Source: Streptomyces piniterrae
Lineage (GTDB): Bacteria > Actinomycetota > Actinomycetes > Streptomycetales > Streptomycetaceae
Direction of reading: 5' to 3'
DNA length: 64,000 nt
Assembly: GCF_005048155.1 (NCBI RefSeq)
Contig: NZ_SUMB01000009.1
Coordinates: forward strand, 1 to 64,000
Below are positions 25,359-32,969 of the stretch, one piece after another. Under the pieces are notes generated by a model that saw nothing but the letters and a program-made list of their open reading frames with translations, ran no database searches and was not told where the DNA came from. Position 1 is the stretch's first letter. Every line of letters starts with the position of its first letter. The translations under genes and the position numbers were made by a program.

Positions 25359-25669
25359 AGATCTTTAATGGCCAGGGTTACGGCGATTGCGTCGAACCCG
25401 TTGCTGCCACGGCGCGCCTACCGCCACTTGATCGGACCTGGAACGGCGGCTTCTGCAGCGGCGATCGGGTGACCTCCGGCGCATCCACCCCCGAAATCCT
25501 CACCGACGAACTTGTCGACCACCTCGCCACGACCGGATGCGACACCGTGGAAATCGTCCACACCGTAGAAGAAACCCAGCACTTCGCGCTGCCGAGACAA
25601 CCTCGTTGACCTAACCCTAACTGCCACTAGGGCGTGGGGAGTTGACCGATCAAAAAGGGGGAACGTTTC
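25359..25669. other. 311-bp region upstream of endolysin
   Basis: Short frame GTG 25469 to TGA 25609 (46 aa; TPEILTDELVDHLATTGCDT) looks like the end of a former gene. Otherwise I see nothing except the GGGGG Shine-Dalgarno-like tract just before the endolysin start. Confidence 0.45.
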
Positions 25670-26899
25670 GTGCTTTTTGCTCGCCGAGCCGACTGGAAGG
25701 CGACCAAGCCGGACAACCTGCACGAGCCTGTCACGTCCACGAAAGGCGTGAAGGTCCACTACACCGGAACCAGGTTCGAGCCGTTCCTGGAGGTGCATGC
25801 CCTGTGCGCCATGCGGGTCAAGGAGATCCAGCGCGAGCACATGGAGGGCAAGGGCGACTCGGAAATCGACTACAACCTCCTGGTGTGCCGCCACGGCGTC
25901 GTGTTCGAGGGCCGTGGCTGGAGGGAGCAGAACGCCGCCAACGGCAACAGGGAGCTGAACCGCGCCCACCACGCGGTGTGCGCGCCGACCGGCTCGGGCG
26001 GCTACACCGATGTCCCGGAGAAGATGGTCCGCGGCATCCAGGACGCGATTGCCTACCTGCGTCGTCACGGCGCCGGGTGGGAGATAGCCGGGCACCGCGA
26101 CGGCTACGCCACCCAGTGCCCCGGCGACCTGCTGTACGGGCACGTGCTGAACGGCAGCCTCGACCCCGGTGTCCTGTGGGACGGCGGGAATCACATCGTC
26201 CGGGGCGGCGAGACGCTGGGCCGGATCAGTGTCCGCTACAACGTGCCGAGCGACTACATCATCCTCGCCAACCCCGATGACCTCGACGCCTCGGGGAAGG
26301 TGAAGGACGGGATGAAGCTGTGGATCCCGGCCCGCGGCGTTCCGCTCAAGGGCGCCGACCCGACCCCGGGCGATGATGCGACGGAGTTCCAGCCGTTCCC
26401 CGGCGCGAAGTGGTTCCACGAGGAGCCCAGCAGCCCCATCATCACGGCCATGGGGGAGCGTCTGGTCGCCGAGGGCTGCAGCGAGTACGCAAAGGGGCCC
26501 GGGCCGCAGTGGTCGGAGGCCGACCGGGCGTCGTACGCGAAGTGGCAGCGAAAGCTCGGGTACGCAGGGGCGAAGGCCGACGGGTGGCCGGGCGAGACGT
26601 CGTGGGAGCAGCTGCGGGTGCCGTACGTCGGGCAGAAGCCGGGCGACTTCGAGGAGTTCCCCGGCGACGCGTGGTTCCACGACCAGCCGAAGTCGCGGAT
26701 CATCACTGCCATGGGGAAGCGTCTGGTAGAGGAAGGCTGCGGCCACTACAGCAAGGGCCCGGGCCCGCAGTGGACCGAGGCCGACCGCCACTCCTACGCC
26801 GTGTGGCAGCGCAAGCTGGGCTTCAACGGATCCAAGGCCGACGGCTGGCCGGGCGAGTACTCGTGGGACCGGCTGCAGGTGCCCGAAGACGATGACTAG
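25670..26899 (+). CDS. phage-type endolysin (amidase + LysM + two wall-binding repeats)
   Basis: 409 residues without a signal peptide. The N-terminal amidase_2/PGRP domain (1-165) keeps putative zinc ligands His30 (KVHYTGT), His142 and Cys150 (AGHRDGYATQCPGD). A LysM domain (174-220, HIVRGGETLGRISVRYNVPS) and two ~76-residue repeats follow (243-318 and 329-404; each with WFH, SxIITAMGxRLVxEGC, GPGPQW, WQRKLG, ADGWPGE). It would cut the N-acetylmuramoyl-L-alanine bond. The architecture is that of Streptomyces phage lysins. The GTG start follows GGGGGAA. It overlaps an 8-bp stretch of a membrane protein gene, forming a lysis pair. Confidence 0.92.
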   Translation: MLFARRADWKATKPDNLHEPVTSTKGVKVHYTGTRFEPFLEVHALCAMRVKEIQREHMEGKGDSEIDYNLLVCRHGVVFEGRGWREQNAANGNRELNRAHHAVCAPTGSGGYTDVPEKMVRGIQDAIAYLRRHGAGWEIAGHRDGYATQCPGDLLYGHVLNGSLDPGVLWDGGNHIVRGGETLGRISVRYNVPSDYIILANPDDLDASGKVKDGMKLWIPARGVPLKGADPTPGDDATEFQPFPGAKWFHEEPSSPIITAMGERLVAEGCSEYAKGPGPQWSEADRASYAKWQRKLGYAGAKADGWPGETSWEQLRVPYVGQKPGDFEEFPGDAWFHDQPKSRIITAMGKRLVEEGCGHYSKGPGPQWTEADRHSYAVWQRKLGFNGSKADGWPGEYSWDRLQVPEDDD

Positions 26900-27263
26900 G
26901 ACACTGCGCGGGGTGCTGCTCGCTGCCGGCGCGATCGGCGGCTACTTGTCGTTCCGGCTCGCTGACGAGGCTCGCAGGTACTGCGGCTCGTACGGGTTGG
27001 ATGAGGGCAGTCTTGAATTGGGCCGCCCGTTCGAGCCGTTCATCGCGGTCGCCGTCGGTGTGACGCTGGCAGCGCTGGTCCGGGCGCCCGTCCGAGGCCC
27101 GGCCTGGTGGCAGGCGACCGTCCCGGTCGTGCTGCTGCTGGTGTTCCTGTTCCTGGTCGCGTGGGCGCACATGGCGTGGCTGGGGACCCCGTTCGGCGGC
27201 ACGAGCGACAGCGGGCACTGCGGGTACGACAACGTGCCCCCGTGGTGGCCACTTCCCGCCTGA
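26892..27263 (+). CDS. membrane protein, candidate holin
   Basis: 123 residues with three hydrophobic stretches (LLAAGAIGGYLSFRLA, FIAVAVGVTLAALV, VVLLLVFLFLVAWAHMAWLG). The ATG lies inside the endolysin end (8-bp overlap), so translation is coupled. Small membrane proteins in this position of phage lysis cassettes are usually holins, but no holin family motif is recognised. A terminator follows directly. Confidence 0.7.
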   Translation: MTRTLRGVLLAAGAIGGYLSFRLADEARRYCGSYGLDEGSLELGRPFEPFIAVAVGVTLAALVRAPVRGPAWWQATVPVVLLLVFLFLVAWAHMAWLGTPFGGTSDSGHCGYDNVPPWWPLPA

Positions 27264-27272
27264 CGTACGACG

Positions 27273-27303
27273 AAGGCCCCACCCTTTCGAGAGTGGGGGC
27301 CTC
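27273..27303 (+). terminator. terminator of the lysis pair
   Basis: GGCCCCAC (27275-27282) pairs with GTGGGGGCC (27293-27301, one bulge) around CCTTTCGAGA, ten bases after the membrane protein stop. Confidence 0.8.
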
Positions 27304-27472
27304 CGTCGTGCCGGGCGTCAGCTCAGCGGCGTTGCGCCGCATTTGGTGCAGTAGATCCGCGCCATAGGTCGAGGCCGAATCGCACAGACAGGCTCCTCAT
27401 GATCGGCCGGATAACTCCTAGGCAACCATTAATGATCTTTGACTGACACCTAGAGATCTTCGACAGCTGGGG

Positions 27473-28430
27473 CTACGGCAGGCTGAAGTCCAGCCGGGTC
27501 TTGGTGATGAAGCCGTCGATGAGGCCGGGCCGGTACTGCATCCGTTTGAGCCGGGTCTTCACGAGCCCGGTCAGCTCGTCGATGCCGTGTCTGGCGAGGT
27601 CGGCCAGGGGCCGCTTCAGGTGTGACGAGACCGGTTCGACCGGGTTGAACTCCGGTGCGTAGGGCGGCAGCTGGTAGACGGTGAGCCAGGGTCGTTGCGC
27701 GACCAGCTGTCTCATCCGGGCGCTGACATGAGTGTTCAGATTGCCCCAGACGAGCACGACCAGACCGCCGAGCTGCTGGTGGGCGGCGTCCAGGAGCCGA
27801 GCGTAGTCGGGCTCGGTGAACCCTTTCGGCGACCCTTGCGCGGGCCTCGGTCGACCAGGGTGCGGTAGATCAGCCGGGGTGGGCGTCCGGGCTTCGTGCA
27901 GACGAGCGCGGCTACGGACACGCGCCGGTGCCGGCTGAGGTCACCCGCACCATGGGGGTACGGCCCCTACGTCCCCAGGTCCGGCCTTTGGGCGGCCTCA
28001 GCCCCTGCCCTGTCTCGTCCTCGAAGCACAGCCAGGCGCCCAAGTCCGCCGCAGTCTTTTTATGGCGGGCCACTGCTCATCCTTCCACTGCGCGATCTTC
28101 GCTTCGTCGCGATCGGCGGCCCGGCGGGCGGGCATCTGCACGCTCCATCCGATCCGGTGCAGCAGCAGGTCGACCCCGGCCACGGTGTAGCTGACACCGA
28201 ACCGTGTGCGGATCACCTCGGCGATCCGGGCCAAGGTCCAGCACTGGCCCTCGGCCCAGCCGTGCGCGGCCGGGCCAGTGTCCAGTAGGCCTCCAGCTCC
28301 CGTAACTGGACGGGAGCGAGACGGCAGCGGACACCACCGGGCCCCTTCGAAGCCAAAGCCGCCCCTTCCGCCCACAGCCAGGGGCCCGGCGCCAGCAGTT
28401 CGCCGACATCCGCGTCACCCCGGGAAGATC
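27473..28430 (-). pseudogene. IS630-family transposase, frameshifted and active-site mutated
   Basis: The minus strand gives, in three frames, GWAEGQCWTLARIAEVIRTR then FGVSYTVAGVDLLLHRIGWS and ARRAADRDEAKIAQWKDEQW. Further on it gives PPRLIYRTLVDRGPRKGR, then the DDE C-terminus (WGNLNTHVSARMRQLVAQRP, YAPEFNPVEPVSSHLKR, LIDGFITKTRL). Frames break near 28080 and 27840-27760. In the second catalytic block VWDNLNTH the Asp is Gly (codon at 27743-27745, one base change). The element is dead. Confidence 0.88.
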
Positions 28431-29459
28431 CCGATCCCGCTGTTCTTCACCATGTGACCACGTACAACCAGTACTTGAGTACGAACGAGCCCACCATTCC
28501 CGAGCTCCACCAGACGCCTAGCAGGTAGCGCGGGACGGCATCAGCTGGCGCCGGGCAGCCGAGGTGGGCGGATTGCCGTAGCGTGCGCCGGGATACTCCC
28601 TTACCCGGAGTATCTACCCCCCTATCCGCAACTCCCTTGTAAAAAAGCCACGTTGAGGCGAATCCATTTGTGAAGAGCTTGTGTTTGGCCGCGAGGCGGA
28701 ACTAGCGTGCTCCCCGTTCGCGAGGCGAACACCGCGCGGCCGGACCGCCGAATCCTGCCCCCGGCCTGCGCGGCACTCACATCACCGCACCGCCGGGCAG
28801 GAGCGGGGGACCCACTTCTGCCGTCCGGAACACCACGACCGGACGGCTTGGGGTGAAGCCGTGGCAGCCGCACGGCCGGGCCATCTCCAGCCCGAACCCG
28901 ACAGCTCACCTCGCAGGCGTCCCGGAGTATGGATACCCACCGTGACGTTTTCCGTTGCACGACACCGCACCCAAGGCCTCCGGGCTCACGGCCCGACACT
29001 TCGTCAGCAGCGGCTTCGCCGTCGGCGCGACCCCCGATTCCCCGGTCACCGGAGACGGTAACGGCGCCCTGCCCCCCGGCGTCGAAGACAGCGGCGACAC
29101 ATGATCGACCGCACCGGATTCTCCGCACGGATGACGAAGGAACGCGACCACACGGTGGCGCGATCACAGCCGTAGACGTCCAGGGGCAATCACCACTCGT
29201 CATACGAGCCCGTACCAGCCCTCACCAGCCCGTCGCCATGGCGAACAGCACGTCCTCGGCGGCGCAGCCGCGGACGCTCCGGGCTCGGTCGGCCCGGATA
29301 CCAGCACTGCCGCCGCCGCAAAACGCGCTGCCCGAAAGACGTCATCGGGCTGGCGCGCCGTCACCCCGGCGGACTGCCGACGACCCGACCGGGCTGCATG
29401 GCCACCCGCCCCCCATGCAATCCCCCTTACCCCGCAGCCAGGCTCAGAGCCTGCTGTCC
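28431..29459. other. 1-kb region upstream of the graspetide genes without a clear gene
   Basis: A promoter-like TTGTGT (28679) and TAGCGT (28703) with 18-bp spacing is followed by the palindrome GTTCGC-GAG-GCGAAC, so something was probably transcribed rightwards. The following frames are short and shifting (for example KASGLTARHFVSSGFAVGAT near 28980), as in a decayed gene. The long open frame on the + strand is mostly Pro/Arg/Ser-rich and not convincing. Confidence 0.45.
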
Positions 29460-29484
29460 GTGTTGGCACTCAGGAGGAAACACG

Positions 29485-29684
29485 ATGAGACCCAGACCCC
29501 CTTCGCCCTGAACTACACCCGCCCGCCCGTGAACCCGTCCATCAGCATTCCTTACCGGTACGACCCCGTACGCCAGTGGAATGTCCTGCCTGACGGACGT
29601 CCTGTCATCAGCCACCGCGCCCTGCTCCTGGCGACCGGTACCACTGCCTCCACCGCCGGCTCCAAAACCCACTTCGACGACTGA
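29485..29684 (+). CDS. tgmA: graspetide (ATP-grasp RiPP) precursor peptide, start possibly frameshifted
   Basis: The frame ending at TGA 29682-29684 encodes PFALNYTRPP, IPYRYDPVRQWNVLPDGRP and the core TGTTASTAGSKTHFDD. This is the layout of putative ATP-grasp-target RiPP precursors in Streptomyces: a PFALNY leader, a YRYDPxRQxxVLPDGRP recognition motif, and a Thr/Ser-plus-Asp core for ester cross-links. An AGGAGG (29472-29477) sits 7 bp before ATG 29485, but that ATG is in another frame and stops after 8 codons. Adding one C to the run at 29497-29501 would join it to PFALNY. Otherwise translation would have to start at in-frame GTG 29460, with no Shine-Dalgarno. tgmB begins 8 bp after the stop. 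Confidence 0.82.
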
Positions 29685-29692
29685 CGAGCCTC

Positions 29693-30625
29693 ATGACGGT
29701 ACTGGTACTGACCTGCGAAGAGGACGTGACCGCGGACCTGGTGGTGGCCTCGCTGCACGACGCGGACGTCCCGGTCGTCCGCCTGGACCCCGCCGATGTC
29801 CCCGGCCGGGCCGATATATCGACTGAGTACGTCAAAGGAGAGTTCCGTGGATACCTGTCCGCGGGTGGCCGCGTGGTGAGCATGAGCGGACTGCGGTCGA
29901 TATGGGTACGCCGGCCAGGCCGACCGGGCGCGCGCGCCGCTCATCAGTCCCGCTGGCTCAGGGCGGAGTCCGCACACGCCCTGTACGGAACGCTGAACAG
30001 CGCAGACGTGCGCTGGATGAACCACCCCGTCGCAGCCGCGCAAGCCCGCTGCAAACCATGGCAGTTGTCCGTCGCCCACCGCAGCGGCTTCGCGGTACCG
30101 CCCACGCTGATCACCACCTTTCCGAGGGTGGCACGCGAGTTCGCCACCGAGTACCCGGACCTCATCGTGAAGCCGGTGTCGGGAGCACACCCCAGTGACC
30201 CGCCGATGGCGCTGCCCACCAGTCGTATCGAGCCGGATACGGACTTCGCGGGAGTGGCAGCCAGCCCCACCCTGCTGCAGCAACGCGTACCCAAGCGCGC
30301 GGACATCCGGCTGACCTGCGTCGGTTACGAGCTGTTCGCCGCGCGGAAGGCGTCCGACCCCGACCAGGTGGACGTTCGCTTCGCCGACGACGGCGGCACC
30401 TGGGAACCCGCAGAGGTACCCGCCCGCATCGAGCAGGCCATCCGCGGTTACCTGTCCCTCACCCGCCTCGCCTACGGAGCTTTTGATTTCGCCGAGGACA
30501 GCGAGGGAACCTGGTGGTTCCTTGAATGCAACCAGGGTGGGCAGTTCGGCTTCATCCAGCTGGATACGGGCCAGCCCATCGCCGCATCCATTGCGGCCTG
30601 GCTGGCCGTGCGGACTGGGAGCTGA
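29693..30625 (+). CDS. tgmB: ATP-grasp ribosomal peptide maturase
   Basis: 310 residues of the graspetide ATP-grasp ligase family (SAV_5884-like). The N-terminal pre-ATP-grasp domain starts MTVLVLTCEEDVTADLVVAS and carries SIWVRRPG and VRWMNHPVAAAQARCKPWQL. The ATP-grasp part has LIVKPVSGAHPSD, LLQQRVPKRADIRLTCVGYE and the metal-binding end WWFLECNQGGQFGFIQLDTG. It would phosphorylate Asp side chains of the precursor and close omega-ester bonds with Thr/Ser. It is co-transcribed with the precursor. The isoaspartyl-type methyltransferase often third in such clusters is absent here. Confidence 0.92.
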   Translation: MTVLVLTCEEDVTADLVVASLHDADVPVVRLDPADVPGRADISTEYVKGEFRGYLSAGGRVVSMSGLRSIWVRRPGRPGARAAHQSRWLRAESAHALYGTLNSADVRWMNHPVAAAQARCKPWQLSVAHRSGFAVPPTLITTFPRVAREFATEYPDLIVKPVSGAHPSDPPMALPTSRIEPDTDFAGVAASPTLLQQRVPKRADIRLTCVGYELFAARKASDPDQVDVRFADDGGTWEPAEVPARIEQAIRGYLSLTRLAYGAFDFAEDSEGTWWFLECNQGGQFGFIQLDTGQPIAASIAAWLAVRTGS

Positions 30626-30792
30626 GGTGTCTTTCGGAGCGCAGCCCGCCACTGTGGCGTGAGCCCATTTTTGTTTCGCTCGGATTGCTTGGCGCTGTGG
30701 ACAACAACGGTGACGAGGTCCTGCGCCAAGCCTTTGACTGCGACCTTCAGCACGCAGCGAACCTACTGAATCAGCAGCCCACCGGCACCGGT

Positions 30793-30829
30793 CCGGGCGC
30801 ACTGCGCACACCATGCGGGGTGCGCCCGG
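30793..30829 (+). terminator. terminator-like hairpin downstream of tgmB
   Basis: CCGGGCGCAC (30793-30802) pairs perfectly with GTGCGCCCGG (30820-30829) around a 17-nt loop, 168 bp after tgmB. The intervening 30626-30792 has no gene. The right arm and following ~20 bp resemble the hairpin at 31572-31599. Confidence 0.65.
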
Positions 30830-30867
30830 CGCGTCGTTGCCGCCAGTTTTCGCTATCCAGGCCACCT

Positions 30868-31363
30868 TCACCCCTTCACGTCACCGCGCCGTGAAGCCCC
30901 AAGCCCCGCTGGTGAGGTGATGAACATATGGAGCCCCCTCCCCCGCTCTCCCAAGGCCTCCAGCAACGCGTCCATGCCACCTCCCCGCCTCTCCGGAGCA
31001 GGTTCAAACGGGGCCGTTGCAGGAACGGCGGGGACAATCGGGATCCGAGGATCCCGGTCCACCACCTCACAGATCAGCTCGGCTACGGCAAAGCGCAACC
31101 GCATCTCATACGAACCAGGCGCCTGCTCAAGAGCATCGGCAACCAGCTCGGAGACAGCCACAGAACTCGGGTTGTTTGGTGTGCTGTCGACAGAGGCGTC
31201 GAGGTCATCGTCGGCCCCCTCGGGCTGCGTGGCGCCCGCGAGCGACACGGCGGTGTCGCCCGCGTCCAGGGCGTAGATACGTGCTCGCTTCGCTCAGCGC
31301 TAAGGGGCTCGCTTGGACGAACAGCGGGATTAGGAGTGCGGCGGTGAACAAGGCCGGAACCAT
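30868..31363 (-). pseudogene. hypothetical protein, apparently frameshifted
   Basis: A frame covering 31248-30868 (126 aa) contains VAVSELVADALEQAPGSYEM and RLRFAVAELICEVVDRDPRI, which look like a real helical protein. Just upstream an ATG at 31363 with GGAGG opens MVPALFTAALLIPLFVQASP, a membrane or signal segment in another frame. A single frameshift near 31275 would unite them. No family recognised. Confidence 0.4.
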
Positions 31364-31874
31364 TACGGGGGGACCTCCACGGTGATCGCGGCTGGGACGC
31401 GACCACCGAACCGTGATTCTTGCGAAGAGCGGAACCCGCTGGTCAAAAGGTCTTTGAGAGGGCTGATTGCTTCCGGGATCGCCGAGCAGGTGAGTGACAG
31501 GCCGCGCATGTTCCGGCTGGCTGATTCCTCTTCGGCGGATTAGACCCAGTAGCCCCGCGTCACAAAGCCGACGCACCCCCGCAGATCAGGCGGGGTGCGC
31601 CCGGCCCCGTCGTGGCTGCCAGTCGGTCGCGACGTAGGCGTGCCGCCCGGAACTGTGCCGAGGCGGCTCGGGAGTCAGGGACGGGCGGCGGCGAGGTGGC
31701 CGACATCCCGGCCTCGGAATTGCTCGCGGGATACGGGGGCTGGTCGGCGACTACGGTGCAGGGTCGGCCTCGCCACCGTCGGGGGCAGCTGCGACATCGA
31801 GCCTCCATTCGACCCGGGACGCTTACTGAACACACCGTCAACCAATACCGACCAATACGCTGTGCAGTTACCGT
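31364..31874. other. 511-bp region with a hairpin
   Basis: No convincing gene. A terminator-like hairpin lies at 31572-31599 (CGCACCCC/GGGGTGCG with inner GC pairs). It could end the immunity-gene transcript from the right only if that transcript extends ~280 bp past its stop. Confidence 0.5.
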
Positions 31875-32900
31875 TCATGCCGCCACACGCCACCGAAAAA
31901 TCTCATCCCCCGTAGCTGTCAGCCAAGTTCCGTCTCCCAGAGCAACGGGATCCGGGGAGACAGGGAAGGGGTAACTCACTTCTCCGTGCACACGCAGGGA
32001 CTGGCCGTCGAGCAGGAAGTGCGTGGATTGCTCTGGCGCCCAGTCGTCTTTCTCCGCGACTGGCGCGATCACTGTCTTGTCATCAATATAGCCGGGGCGC
32101 AAAACGAATTGCTGTCCTGGAAGTGGCAGTGTATCGGGATGAGCCTCGGCCACCTCCCGATAGTTCCCTGTGGCGTCGGCTTCCCAGCGAGTGAGCGATT
32201 CTCCTCCGAGGGACAGCTTGAGCAAACTACCGTTGGTGTTTGAGCTCCCCGTGAACGGATCGTCGAAAGTGCCACACGGCGTCACAGTTAGCCCCCCGGC
32301 CCCGCAAGTCACCAGCAGGGATAGGTAGTCTTCCTCACCTTGTGCAGCCGAGAGCATCAATGGCTCGGATCCGTTGACAAGTTGCTGGAGCATGTAGCCA
32401 GCGGATGACGACGGGAGTATGACCTGCGTGACCAACTGACCGGTGTGAGCATCAAAAGCTACACACACATCCCCAGCGTATCCTCCGTCTACCCGGGGGC
32501 CACACATTGTAGCGATGACGTGTCGCCCTGATGGGGTCAGCGCGCACGCTCCTTGGGCGAAATCATCATCCTGCCAGGCGGCGTGCTGATGGGTCCACAG
32601 AACTTCGCCGTCAGCACCGACAGCGGTGAGGGCATCTGTACCGCTGAAAATGAGACCACCTCGTGCAGGAGAGGCGTAGCCACGCACGTCAGGGGAAGGA
32701 GAGTTCCATTCTCGCTCTTCAGCAAAGACGCGTTCTCGACTCCCGTCAATACGGCGGGTCACGATGCGTGTGCCTTCGCGGGTCACCAACCAGTGGGCTC
32801 CATCGCGAACCTGCCAGCCATCTTCACAGCCGATCGCTTCTTCGATACCTGGGCAGGTGGCTTGGGCGGTCAGTTCTGCAGTGACGGTCGTATGTGCCAC
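31875..32900 (-). CDS. putative immunity protein of the Rhs toxin (beta-propeller-like)
   Basis: 341 residues starting at GTG 32900. It has no signal peptide and is rich in beta-strand/turn repeats with G-x-W/D patterns (GYASPARGGLIFSGTDALTA, VGADGEVLWTHQHAAWQDDD, GDVCVAFDAHTGQLVTQVIL). This suggests a PQQ/WD-like propeller, though no named family is recognised. It is the first gene after the Rhs toxin, same strand, 69 bp downstream, which is the standard position of an immunity gene in polymorphic toxin loci. The immunity role is inferred from context only. Confidence 0.65.
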   Translation of the reverse strand: MAHTTVTAELTAQATCPGIEEAIGCEDGWQVRDGAHWLVTREGTRIVTRRIDGSRERVFAEEREWNSPSPDVRGYASPARGGLIFSGTDALTAVGADGEVLWTHQHAAWQDDDFAQGACALTPSGRHVIATMCGPRVDGGYAGDVCVAFDAHTGQLVTQVILPSSSAGYMLQQLVNGSEPLMLSAAQGEEDYLSLLVTCGAGGLTVTPCGTFDDPFTGSSNTNGSLLKLSLGGESLTRWEADATGNYREVAEAHPDTLPLPGQQFVLRPGYIDDKTVIAPVAEKDDWAPEQSTHFLLDGQSLRVHGEVSYPFPVSPDPVALGDGTWLTATGDEIFRWRVAA

Positions 32901-32969
32901 GGATGCGCTTGCCTTTCGGGAGATGGGATCGGGGTGACCCTGGTGAGGTGGACGGAAGCCGGCGGCCGA

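Noticed and set aside
28929..29470. Long + strand open frame upstream of the graspetide core as an N-terminal extension of the precursor
   Set aside because: It is Pro/Ser/Arg-rich without coding bias, would bury the AGGAGG inside the gene, and precursors of this type are short.
30660..30770. Short frame after tgmB as a third graspetide gene
   Set aside because: Only 36 codons, no motif, no Shine-Dalgarno; the usual methyltransferase would be about ten times longer.
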